Below the pieces are notes generated by a model. That model did not search any database. It saw only the letters and a list, made by a program, of their open reading frames with translations, and had not been told where the DNA came from. 64,000 bases of DNA from Streptomyces sp. NBC_01446 (lineage in GTDB: Bacteria > Actinomycetota > Actinomycetes > Streptomycetales > Streptomycetaceae): NCBI RefSeq assembly GCF_026340095.1, contig NZ_JAPEPO010000001.1, positions 7,212,501 to 7,276,500 of the forward strand, written 5' to 3'. Of this stretch, positions 44,214 to 54,420 are shown one piece after another. The translations under genes were made by a program, and so were the position numbers. How positions within the stretch are numbered: position 1 is the stretch's first letter; each line of letters starts with the position of its first letter.

Positions 44214-45674
44214 TCAGAGGCTGATCCAGCCGGCCGCCAGGGCGATGACACCGAGGACAGCTCCGGCCACGGACACCGCGAGGATGACGAGTTCGGCGGG
44301 GGAGAACAGGCGTCTGCCCTGTTCGCGGCGGGCCATCACGAAGAGGACCGTGGCGGGCGCGTAGATGATGAACGACACCAGGACGAACTTCATCCCGGCC
44401 GCGTAGAGAAGGAACGCGGTGTAGACGGTCGCGATGCCCGCCACGACGAGTTCGCCGCGCGAGTCGTGGGCCCTGACCGTGAGCGCGTCCGGCCGCACTG
44501 CGATCTTCACGGCGAACGCGGCGGCCAGCAGGAACGGGATCAGCGACAGGGCGCTCGTCAGATCGAGCGCGAAGTTGAACGCGTCGTCCGAGAACGAGGT
44601 GATGACCAGGACGACCTGGGAGAGGGCCGTGGTCATCACGAGTGCGGGCACAGGAACGTCGGCGCGGCTCGTGCGGGCCAGGAACCGCGGCATGTCACTG
44701 TCCCGGGCGGCGACGAGGAGGACCTCGGCCGCCATCAGCGTCCACGCGAGATATGCGCCGAGCACGGAGATGATCAGGCCGACGCTGACGAACACCTTGC
44801 CCCAGGTGCCGACCGCCGCCTCGAGGACGCCCGCCATGGACGGCTGGCGCAGCTCGGCGATCTCGCTCATCGGCAGGATGCCGTACGACACGATCGTGAC
44901 GGAGGCGAAGACGGCGAAGACGCTCAGGAAACCCAGCACGGTCGCGCGTCCGACGTCCTCGCGGCGTTTGGCGTGGCGGGAGTAGACGCTCGCGCCCTCG
45001 ACGCCGAGGAACACGAAGACCGTGGCCAGCATCGTCCCTCTGACCTGGTGGAACAGTGAGCCCGCGTAGTCGGCGCCGCCGAAGTTCTCCGCGAAGACAT
45101 GCGGTTTGAGGCAGAACAGGGCCAGCAGGACGAAGACGAGGATCGGCACGACCTTCGCGACGGTGACGATGCGGTTGATCGTGGCGGCTTCCTTGACGCC
45201 CCGCCGGATGAGGAAGAAGAACGCCCACAGCCCTGCGGAGGAAAGGATGATCGCGAGGGCGGTGTCGCCGTCGCCGAGGGCGGGGGCGATCGCGCCGATG
45301 GTCGACATGATCAGTACCCAGTACGTCACATTGCCGACGCAGGCGCTGGCCCAGTAGCCGAACGCCGAGAAGAAGCCGAGGTATTCGCCGAACCCCGCCT
45401 TGGCGTACGCGTAGACACCGGCGTCCAGGTCGGGCCTGCGGACGGCGAGCTTCTGGAAGACGAAGGCGAGCATCAGCATGCCGGTGCCGGCGATGGCCCA
45501 CGCGATCAGGGCGCCGGCGACGCCGGTCTCCTGGGCGAAGCGGCTCGGCAGGGAGAAGACGCCGGCGCCGACCATGGATCCGACGACCATCGTCGTCAGC
45601 GTGATCAGGGTCAGCTTGGCCGCGGGCGACTGCTCGGGCTGGTCGGCGGCGAGGGAGCCTTGTGCCTGCGTCAT
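44214..45674 (-). CDS. arcD: Arginine/ornithine antiporter, APC superfamily
   Basis: A 486-residue membrane protein with about 12-14 helices. GSMVGAGVFSLPSRFA near residue 35 is the substrate-binding unwound helix of APC antiporters, followed by PDLDAGVYAYAKAGFGEYLGF. It should exchange arginine for ornithine (or citrulline) in the deiminase pathway. It is first in the operon. The segment 45718-45732 (CAT-N9-ATG) upstream is AT-rich and could hold a regulator site, but I cannot assign one. Confidence 0.9.
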   Translation of the reverse strand: MTQAQGSLAADQPEQSPAAKLTLITLTTMVVGSMVGAGVFSLPSRFAQETGVAGALIAWAIAGTGMLMLAFVFQKLAVRRPDLDAGVYAYAKAGFGEYLGFFSAFGYWASACVGNVTYWVLIMSTIGAIAPALGDGDTALAIILSSAGLWAFFFLIRRGVKEAATINRIVTVAKVVPILVFVLLALFCLKPHVFAENFGGADYAGSLFHQVRGTMLATVFVFLGVEGASVYSRHAKRREDVGRATVLGFLSVFAVFASVTIVSYGILPMSEIAELRQPSMAGVLEAAVGTWGKVFVSVGLIISVLGAYLAWTLMAAEVLLVAARDSDMPRFLARTSRADVPVPALVMTTALSQVVLVITSFSDDAFNFALDLTSALSLIPFLLAAAFAVKIAVRPDALTVRAHDSRGELVVAGIATVYTAFLLYAAGMKFVLVSFIIYAPATVLFVMARREQGRRLFSPAELVILAVSVAGAVLGVIALAAGWISL

Positions 45675-45860
45675 GTCTTCCTCTGGCCGTGGGGCGTTGG
45701 AACCGACAGAGGACGACCATATTCATAGAATGTCCGTCATGTCCCCTTGGGGGGTGTGCGGGTGGCAAGGGGAGTAGTGCCGCGCGACGAACCGGAATTT
45801 CGGGCATATCGTGCATCGAGGAAGCCTTGTGAAGCCTCACGCCTCCGGAAAGGCGCTCCC

Positions 45861-46952
45861 ATGCAGCCCGAACTGACACCCGCCGTGCTCGCGTCGCTGC
45901 GCCGGCCCCGGCACTATCCGGCAGTGTCGGTCCTCATGCCCACGCACCGGCGCAAGCCGGACAACGCGCAGGACCCCATCCGGCTGCGCAATCTGCTGGC
46001 CGGCGCGGCCAAGGAGCTGGAGGCCGATCCCGCGGTGACCCCGGAGCGCCGCCAGGACGTCCTCGAGCACCTGGATCTGGCGCTCGCGGAGATCGACCTC
46101 GAACACGCCGAGGACGGTCTGGCGATCTTCGCCTCGCCGAGCGAGCACCACGTGTGGTCGCTGCCACGCACCGTCCCCGAACGGGTCGTCCTCGCCGACA
46201 CGTATCTGACCCGCAATCTCGTCGCCGCGTACACCGCCGAACAGCCCTACTGGGTCCTCGCCGTCTCGGCGGACCGCGCCGCGCTGTGGAGGGGCGACGC
46301 GCGGCGCCTCGTGGAGCAGCACGCCGCCGGATTCCCGCTGTCCCGGAGCCTCGACGACCCCGACGCCGAGCGCAAGGAGCGCATCGGGGACCTGTCGAGC
46401 ACCTACCGCGACGAGCAGACCCGCCAGTTCCTCCGGCAGGTCGACACGGCGCTCGGCGAGGCCCTGGCTCCGACGGCGCGGCTGTACGTCGCCGGTGAGC
46501 AGGCGGCCGTCACCCTGCTCAACGAGGTCGGAACGGCCACCGAGCACGCCGTCCCCGTGGCCCACGGCGGGCTCGCGAACGCCCGAGCGGAAGCAGTGCG
46601 CGAGGCGGTGCTGCCCGCCGTCGCCGCACAGGAGCAGCAGAGCGTGGCCGCCACAATGGCGGACATCGAGCGCGCCCGGGGATGGAAGGAGTTCGCCGCG
46701 GGCGTGGACGAGGTGTGGGAGCACGTCGCCGCCGGGCGGGTCCGCGCACTCGTCGTCGAGGAGCACTTCCGTACCACCGTCCGGCTGGACGGCGACCACC
46801 TGGTCCCGGCCGAGCCCGGCGACCTGGACGCCCACGACGACATCGTCGACGAGATCGTCGAACGGGCCCTGGAGACGGGCGCCGAGGTGCGTTTCGTCCC
46901 CGACGGAACCCTCCCGGAGGGGACGGGAATCGTCGGAATCATGCGTTATTGA
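45861..46952 (+). CDS. baeRF (archaeo-eukaryotic release-factor-like) family protein
   Basis: A 363-residue protein starting LTPAVLASLRRPRHYPAVSVLMPTHRR. It has YWVLAVSADRAALWRGD in the middle and ends RFVPDGTLPEGTGIVGIMRY, the pattern of bacterial proteins related to eRF1/Vms1. I see no GGQ-type catalytic loop, so peptide release is not implied. Such proteins are proposed ribosome-rescue or stress factors. GGAAAGG precedes the ATG. Unlinked to its neighbours. Confidence 0.6.
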   Translation: MQPELTPAVLASLRRPRHYPAVSVLMPTHRRKPDNAQDPIRLRNLLAGAAKELEADPAVTPERRQDVLEHLDLALAEIDLEHAEDGLAIFASPSEHHVWSLPRTVPERVVLADTYLTRNLVAAYTAEQPYWVLAVSADRAALWRGDARRLVEQHAAGFPLSRSLDDPDAERKERIGDLSSTYRDEQTRQFLRQVDTALGEALAPTARLYVAGEQAAVTLLNEVGTATEHAVPVAHGGLANARAEAVREAVLPAVAAQEQQSVAATMADIERARGWKEFAAGVDEVWEHVAAGRVRALVVEEHFRTTVRLDGDHLVPAEPGDLDAHDDIVDEIVERALETGAEVRFVPDGTLPEGTGIVGIMRY

Positions 46953-47024
46953 CCTCGCCGACACCCCTGTCAGAGGTGTCGGAAAAGAGCCAGAGCTTTC
47001 GGAGAGATTCAAGGAGACGTCTGA

Positions 47025-47669
47025 ATGAGTGCCGGTTCCCCCGGGAAGAAGCCAGCGCCGCGCCGGCGGCGGTCCATGACGGCCGTCCTCGCGGTGCTCG
47101 CCGCCGCGACAAGCGCCGCGGCCCTCGTGTCGTGCGGCACGGACAACGGCAACAACAGTTCGTCGAGCGTCAGCCCGCGCGCGACACCCCCCAATACGGC
47201 TTCCTTCTCCGGCACCCCGCCCTCCGCGATGGCGTCGTCAGCCAAGTCGGCCGTCGCCTCGGCGAGGGCGGAGGCCTCGGCGGCGGCGAGCTCCGCTTCG
47301 GCCAGGGCCTCCGAGTTCGAGGCGTCCGTGTCGGCCGAGGTGGAACGGGCCAACGCCGCGGCCGCCAGTGAACTCATGAAGGTCGAGGGCCAGGGCAACG
47401 CCACGGCCGACGTCGCCCTCACCGGCAAGCCGAGGTCCCAGACGGGCGGCGTGTTCGCCGTCGTCGTCAACATCACCAACCGCACCGACAAGAAGGCGTC
47501 CTACGCCGTGCAGGTCGACTTCAAGGACGCCGACGGCAAGGTCGTCGAGACCCGGTACGTCGGCGCGGAGAACCTCGACCCCGGCGAGCGGGCCCAGCCC
47601 CTCGCCATCAGCCGCAAGCCCCCGGAGATGAAGCTGACCGCGAAGGTCGCCAAGGCGCAGCGCTACTGA
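47025..47669 (+). CDS. Putative lipoprotein with FxLYD-like domain
   Basis: A 214-residue exported protein. The signal ends at lipobox LVSC near residue 37. A long Ala/Ser-rich linker (about residues 45-115) follows, then a beta-sandwich-like domain (VALTGKPRSQTGGVFAVVVNITN, YAVQVDFKDADG, LDPGERAQPL) of the FxLYD type. AAGGAG precedes the ATG. Function unknown. Confidence 0.75.
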   Translation: MSAGSPGKKPAPRRRRSMTAVLAVLAAATSAAALVSCGTDNGNNSSSSVSPRATPPNTASFSGTPPSAMASSAKSAVASARAEASAAASSASARASEFEASVSAEVERANAAAASELMKVEGQGNATADVALTGKPRSQTGGVFAVVVNITNRTDKKASYAVQVDFKDADGKVVETRYVGAENLDPGERAQPLAISRKPPEMKLTAKVAKAQRY

Positions 47670-47739
47670 GCCCGAGCGGCGCTACTGAGACTGAGACTGA
47701 GCAGCGCTGCCTGAGAGCGCGGCGCCGCGGAGAAGTGCC

Positions 47740-48717
47740 TCAGGGCCGGAGCAACTGCGTGAAGCGTTCGACGTCGACGTTGCCGCCGCTGACGATCACA
47801 CCGACGCGGCGGCCGCGCAGCTGTCCGGCCAGGGCGCGCGCGGCGGCGAAGCCGAGGCAGCCCGTCGGCTCGACGACGGTCTTCATCCGGGTGTGGAAGA
47901 TCCGCATGCACTCGACGAGTTGGTCGTCCGTCGCGGTGAGGATGTCGTCGACGCCGTCCTTGATGACGGCGAAGGTGTGCTTGCCCAGGTGCCGTGTCTG
48001 CGCGCCGTCCGCGATCGTCTGCGGGGTGTCGATGTCGACGATGTGGCCCTCACGCAGCGACTGCCTGCCGTCGTCGCCCGCCTCGGGCTCGACGCCGTAG
48101 ACCGCACAGCCCGGGGACAGGGCGCGGGCGGCGAGGATCGACCCGGAGAGCAGCCCGCCGCCGCCCAACGGCACGAACAGCGCGTCGAGTTCGCCGACCT
48201 CCTCGAACAGTTCCTTGGCCGCGGTGCCCTGGCCCGCCATCACATCCGGGTGGTCGTACGGCGGGATCAGCGTCAGGCCCCGCTCGGCGGCGACCCGGTG
48301 CCCGATCTCCTCGACGTTCTCCGAGTAGCGGTCATACATCACGACCTCCGCGCCGTACCCCTTGGTGGCGGCCAGCTTGGCCGCGGGCGCGTCGTGCGGC
48401 ATGACGATGGTCGCGGGCATTTCCAGGATGGCGGCGGACAGGGCCACGGCCTGCGCGTGGTTGCCGGACGAGTAGGCGACGACGCCGGCCCGCCGCTGCT
48501 CCGGGGAGAACCTGGACAGCGCGTTGAACGCGCCGCGGAACTTGAAGGCGCCCATGCGCTGGAAGTTCTCGCACTTGAAGTGGAGGGAGGCGCCGAGTTC
48601 GGCGTCGGTGAGGCGCGAGGTGAGCACGGGGGTGCGGTGGGCGTGCGGGGCGACGCGTTCGTGCGCGCGCACGACGTCCTCGTAGGTCGGCAGGTCGGTC
48701 GGCGTCAGGTCGGCCAT
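47740..48717 (-). CDS. PLP-dependent threonine/hydroxyaspartate dehydratase or serine racemase
   Basis: A 325-residue fold-type II PLP enzyme. The lysine is in FKFRGAFNA (residues about 59-67), and the phosphate loop is GGGGLLSG. Residues SSGNHAQAVA and the C-terminal SGGNVD are typical of serine racemase, threonine dehydratase and threo-3-hydroxyaspartate dehydratase. It lies 65 bp downstream of a DauR-like regulator, which favours a D-amino-acid or hydroxyaspartate role over isoleucine synthesis. GAGAGGAAG precedes the ATG. Confidence 0.85.
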   Translation of the reverse strand: MADLTPTDLPTYEDVVRAHERVAPHAHRTPVLTSRLTDAELGASLHFKCENFQRMGAFKFRGAFNALSRFSPEQRRAGVVAYSSGNHAQAVALSAAILEMPATIVMPHDAPAAKLAATKGYGAEVVMYDRYSENVEEIGHRVAAERGLTLIPPYDHPDVMAGQGTAAKELFEEVGELDALFVPLGGGGLLSGSILAARALSPGCAVYGVEPEAGDDGRQSLREGHIVDIDTPQTIADGAQTRHLGKHTFAVIKDGVDDILTATDDQLVECMRIFHTRMKTVVEPTGCLGFAAARALAGQLRGRRVGVIVSGGNVDVERFTQLLRP

Positions 48718-48782
48718 GGGGGACTTCCTCTCAATTGGCGGCTGCTCATCTGGCGTCCGGGCATGCGGCATGTGGCATCCGC

Positions 48783-49406
48783 TCATTTGGCATCCGCGTA
48801 CACCGTCGCCCTCGACACACCCAGGTGGTCGGCGACGATGCCCGCCGACCTCCGTACTTCCATGAAGCCCTGAGCCTTCAACTCCCGTACGAGTTCACGG
48901 CGTTGGGTCGTCCGCAGGGCGCGGGGCGTGGTCGCGCGGTCGGCGGCGAACGCGTCGATGCGGGCGCGGATGGCGTCGCCGCCCGCCGGGTCGAGCGACT
49001 CGGAGGGGGCCGCGGAGCTGTCGGAGCGGCCGAAGTGGTCGAGCACGGTGCCGATGCCGTCGAAGACGGTCATGTCGATGTTCAGGCAGAGCGCGCCGGC
49101 GTAGTGGCCCCGCTCGTCCTTGATGCCGATCGACGTGCTCTTGACCCGGCGGCCGTCCGCGAACCGGTTCGGATAGTTCGCCACGACCTGCGGGTACGCG
49201 TCGTCGGCCAGCCGTGCGAGCCCGAGTTCGGTGGCGGGGTCGCCCACGGAACGGCCCGACAGGTTGTTCTCGATGGCGACGATCGCGTGGTCCGGGTCGT
49301 CGAGATCGTGCACGACGACCTCGCAGAACGGCGCGAACGTGGCCGCGAGCCCCTTGGCGACCTGCTGGAGCTGCTCCATGAGATGGGTGTGACCGGGTTC
49401 GGACAT
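48783..49406 (-). CDS. YheO/DauR family regulator with PAS-like sensor
   Basis: A 207-residue regulator. The N-terminal PAS-like half has LAATFAPFCEVVVHDL and IENNLSGRSVGDPATE, with the conserved KSTSIGIKD segment. The C-terminal half has a helix-turn-helix (SAGIVADHLGVSRATVYADAK). DauR in Pseudomonas responds to D-arginine; here the amino-acid signal is unknown. No ribosome site precedes the ATG, and TATAAA is eight bases away, implying a leaderless mRNA. Confidence 0.88.
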   Translation of the reverse strand: MSEPGHTHLMEQLQQVAKGLAATFAPFCEVVVHDLDDPDHAIVAIENNLSGRSVGDPATELGLARLADDAYPQVVANYPNRFADGRRVKSTSIGIKDERGHYAGALCLNIDMTVFDGIGTVLDHFGRSDSSAAPSESLDPAGGDAIRARIDAFAADRATTPRALRTTQRRELVRELKAQGFMEVRRSAGIVADHLGVSRATVYADAK

Positions 49407-49414
49407 GTTGACAG

Positions 49415-49442
49415 TTTATAAAGAGCTGGACTGTCCGTCCAG
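49415..49442 (-). promoter_or_regulatory. Leaderless promoter with overlapping operator for the DauR-like gene
   Basis: TATAAA on the minus strand (49420-49415) is followed by eight bases and the ATG. CTGGAC-N5-GTCCAG (49426-49442) is a 6-bp-arm inverted repeat over the -35 region. Transcription would start at or next to the ATG. Confidence 0.6.
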
Positions 49443-49443
49443 A

Positions 49444-49488
49444 GAGATCAATTGTCGTGCGGGGAGTCGGAGATCAACTGTCGTGCGG
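49444..49488. repeat. Pair of 19-bp direct repeats
   Basis: GAGATCAAYTGTCGTGCGG occurs at 49444-49462 and 49470-49488 with one mismatch, 26 bp apart, between the DauR-like promoter and the HAD gene's 3' end. Confidence 0.85.
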
Positions 49489-49501
49489 AGCGGTCACGTG
49501 G

Positions 49502-50200
49502 TCACGCGCTCGGAGCCGCAGTCCTCGCCAGCCAGTCGTACGCGGCCTCGGCTGTGAACTCCCGCTGCCCGCCCCGGAACAGCAGCCCCGCCGTGGCGAA
49601 CGCGGGATCGTCGGCCTGCGCGGCCACGTACGGGATCGCGATGCAGCGCATCCCCGCGGCGTAGGCGGCCGCGGCTCCCGGGATCGCGTCCTCCACCACC
49701 GTGCAGTGTGCGGGCATCGCGCCGAGCTTGCGCGCCGCTTCCAGGAACACGTCGGGCGCGGGCTTGCCGTGGGCGACCTCGTCCGCGGAGACGTAGATCC
49801 TCAGCTGTGCGGCCAGGCCCGTACCCGACAGGATCGCGTCGATGGCCTCGGGCGACGATCCGGACGCGACGGCCATCGGGACCCCCGCGTCATGCAGCCG
49901 CTCCACGAACTTCCGCATCTGCGGATAGACCGGTGTGCCGGCGCGCGCGAGCGCCAGATAGCGGGTGTTCATCTCTGTGAGCAGCGCCTCCACCCGGGCC
50001 TGGATGCCGTACTTCTGCCGCAGGATCTCGATGGTCTCCTGGGTGCTGATGCCGACGTACGACTCGTGTTCCTGCCAGGTGAAGTCCGGGACTCCGTGCT
50101 CGGCGAGGGTGCGCCGGCACGCCTCGAAGTAGTTCGGCTCGCTGTCCACGAGGGTTCCGTCGAGGTCGAGGACGACCGCGGTGCTGCCCAGGGTGCTCAT
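49502..50200 (-). CDS. HAD-superfamily phosphatase, beta-phosphoglucomutase-like
   Basis: A 232-residue HAD hydrolase. Motif I DLDGTLVDSE (nucleophile D12) starts it, the second motif AVASGSS follows, and VVEDAIPGAAAAYAAGM holds the acidic pair. The cap is inserted after motif I, as in sugar-phosphate phosphatases. It is 25 bp after an Lrp gene, suggesting a two-gene operon. Substrate unknown. Confidence 0.88.
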   Translation of the reverse strand: MSTLGSTAVVLDLDGTLVDSEPNYFEACRRTLAEHGVPDFTWQEHESYVGISTQETIEILRQKYGIQARVEALLTEMNTRYLALARAGTPVYPQMRKFVERLHDAGVPMAVASGSSPEAIDAILSGTGLAAQLRIYVSADEVAHGKPAPDVFLEAARKLGAMPAHCTVVEDAIPGAAAAYAAGMRCIAIPYVAAQADDPAFATAGLLFRGGQREFTAEAAYDWLARTAAPSA

Positions 50201-50225
50201 GCGCTCCAGGATGCCAAGGCCGCGG

Positions 50226-50708
50226 TCACCGGCGCTCGGCGGCGGCCCGGCCGATCGCCTCGACGAGCGGCAGGATTCGGTGCGGCACCCGCTCGCGCAG
50301 CGCGACCTCGGTGCGGGTGCGGACCACGCCGGGCAGCCGGTTGAGCTGCTGGATGATGTCCTCCAGATGGCCGTTGTCGCGGGCCGCCACGCGGGTCAGG
50401 AGGTCTCCGCCGCCGGTGATCGAGAAGGCCTCGATGATCTCCGGCACCCCGGCCAGCGCGTCGCCGACGTCCTCGAGATGGCCCTGCGTGACCTCGATGT
50501 GGACGAACGCGAGGACCGGGTGCCCGAGCGCCGTGGGGGAGAGGGCCGGGCCGGTGCCGGTGATCACGCCGTCGCGCTCCAGCCGGTCGAGCCGCGCCTG
50601 GAGCGTGCCGCGGGCCACGCCGAGGATGCGGGCGTACTCGCGCACACTCGTACGTGGCTGCTCCAGGAGGAGACGCAGGATGCGGGTGTCCAACTCGTCC
50701 ACGGCCAT
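50226..50708 (-). CDS. Lrp/AsnC family regulator
   Basis: A 160-residue feast/famine regulator. The helix-turn-helix (LEQPRTSVREYARILGVARGTLQARLDRLE) is followed by the RAM domain (PVLAFVHIEV, GGGDLLTRVAA). AAGGAGG precedes the ATG. It is divergent from icd; the inverted repeat at 50748-50766 is a likely site for it. Confidence 0.92.
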   Translation of the reverse strand: MAVDELDTRILRLLLEQPRTSVREYARILGVARGTLQARLDRLERDGVITGTGPALSPTALGHPVLAFVHIEVTQGHLEDVGDALAGVPEIIEAFSITGGGDLLTRVAARDNGHLEDIIQQLNRLPGVVRTRTEVALRERVPHRILPLVEAIGRAAAERR

Positions 50709-50747
50709 GGGCTGCGGCCTCCTTCGCGGGGCGGTGATCGCCGGACG

Positions 50748-50766
50748 ACTGTACCAATGGTCCAGT
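50748..50766. promoter_or_regulatory. Candidate Lrp operator
   Basis: ACTGTACCAATGGTCCAGT is a 9-bp-arm inverted repeat with one mismatch around a central A, 40 bp upstream of the Lrp start codon. Self-regulation is usual in this family. Confidence 0.55.
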
Positions 50767-50835
50767 GGATCCGGGATTGTGCCGGCCAGTGGGTGAATCG
50801 GCAGGCTTCGGAGGGCCGCGGCGGGGGAGTGCCCA

Positions 50836-50859
50836 GGATCCGGTGCGGGATCCGGTGCG
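50836..50859. repeat. Two 12-bp tandem repeats before icd
   Basis: GGATCCGGTGCG is repeated exactly at 50836-50847 and 50848-50859, about 90 bp before the icd start. Possible slippage product; no function assigned. Confidence 0.8.
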
Positions 50860-50949
50860 GGGTCCTGTCGAGAGGGGGTCGGTCACGAGATATCTTGATG
50901 TCGAGCAATGTTGCAGACGAGAGACGCAGACTGTGGAGCGGAGCACCCG

Positions 50950-53172
<2,223 letters not shown>

Positions 53173-53205
53173 GCACTTCGGGCAGCGCTCCCGGTGTGAC
53201 GCGTT

Positions 53206-53237
53206 CCGCCCCGGTCGGCACCAGCCGACCGGGGCGG
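53206..53237 (+). terminator. Terminator of icd
   Basis: CCGCCCCGGTCGG (53206-53218) pairs perfectly with 53225-53237 over 13 bp with a 6-base loop, 33 bp after the stop. Confidence 0.88.
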
Positions 53238-53400
53238 TCCCGTGTCCGCGCCCGTACCCACTCATTTCTCGAAGTGGTTGTGGCCGGGCGGATCACTGCC
53301 GCCGGTCTCCACCGTATGAGGGTGCGCGGCGCACGGGGCGTGCGACAGGGGTGGGCCTGGGAGGCACTGGATTTCGCGCCAGGATTTCACCCCCCTGGAC

Positions 53401-54285
53401 TCAGAGCTCCAGTGCCGCCGCCAGCCGCCGCCACGGCTCGCGGGGCAGGCCGGCCCGGTCCTCGCCCGGGGCCAGCACCTGGATGGCGACGTGGTCCGCG
53501 CCCGCGTCCAGGAAGGCGTCGATCCGCTCGCGCACCCGCTCCTCGTCACCCCAGCCGAAGAGGGCGTCGACGAGCCGGTCGCTGCCGCCGTTCGCGAAGT
53601 CGTCCTCGGTGAAGCCGAGACGCAGCCAGCTGTTGGTGTAGTTGGCCAGCTGCAGATAGAGCGCGAGCGTCTCGCGGGCGGTCGCCCGGGCGCGGTCCGG
53701 GTCGGCCTCCAGGACCACGGTGAACTCCGGCGCGAGCAGCGGCCCCCGGCCGAGCGCCTCGCGGGCCTGCGCGGTGTGCTCAGGGGTGACCAGATACGGG
53801 TGGGCGCCGGCGGCACGGTCACGGGAGAGCTCCAGCATGCGCGGGCCGAGCGCGGCCAGCACGCGGCGGTCGGCCGGGATCCCCGCGGCGTCCAGCGCGT
53901 CGAGGTAGTCGACCATGGCGGCGAACGGACGCTTGTACTGCGCGGTGAGCTTCGCGTGGCTGACGCCGAGGCCGAGGAGGAACCGGCCGGGGTGGGCGGC
54001 CTCCAGGGCGGCCCAGCGGTCGGCGGTCTCCCGCGCCTCGTGCTGCCAGATGCTGAGGATGCCGGTCGCGATCGTGATCTTCGAGGTGGCCTCGATCAGC
54101 GGGGCGGCGTGTTCGATGCCACTGCTGCCGCCGAGCCAGAGCGCGCCGTAGCCGAGCTGCTCCAACTCCGCGGCGGTTTCGGCGAGTTCGGCGGCGCGAG
54201 CAGGGTCTGGGTCGCGCAGCCCGGTGTTCCACAGGCCGTACCTGCCGATCGCGGATGCCTGCGTGCTGCTGTCGCTGAAGCTCAT
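53401..54285 (-). CDS. LLM-class F420-dependent oxidoreductase
   Basis: A 294-residue luciferase-like TIM-barrel. YGALWLGGSSG, SKITIATGILSIWQHEARETADRWAAL and FLLGLGVSHAKL are class motifs; the coenzyme is probably F420. Substrate unknown. Divergent or regulatory partners are not obvious; the GMC operon end lies 135 bp to the right. Confidence 0.88.
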   Translation of the reverse strand: MSFSDSSTQASAIGRYGLWNTGLRDPDPARAAELAETAAELEQLGYGALWLGGSSGIEHAAPLIEATSKITIATGILSIWQHEARETADRWAALEAAHPGRFLLGLGVSHAKLTAQYKRPFAAMVDYLDALDAAGIPADRRVLAALGPRMLELSRDRAAGAHPYLVTPEHTAQAREALGRGPLLAPEFTVVLEADPDRARATARETLALYLQLANYTNSWLRLGFTEDDFANGGSDRLVDALFGWGDEERVRERIDAFLDAGADHVAIQVLAPGEDRAGLPREPWRRLAAALEL

Positions 54286-54420
54286 GAGCCGTCTCCCGCT
54301 GTCAGGTGGATCAATGTCCGACGCCTGCCGTAACCCTCGTAGGCGATCTTGTATTCCGTCACTACAACGCCGTGCGCGATGGCCGCGCGGGCGGGCCGCA
54401 CCGTCAATACTTTCGCCGGA

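Noticed and set aside
45718..45732. ARG-box-like sequence upstream of the antiporter
   Set aside because: The palindrome is weak and its distance from the start was not convincing; kept only as a note in the gene entry.
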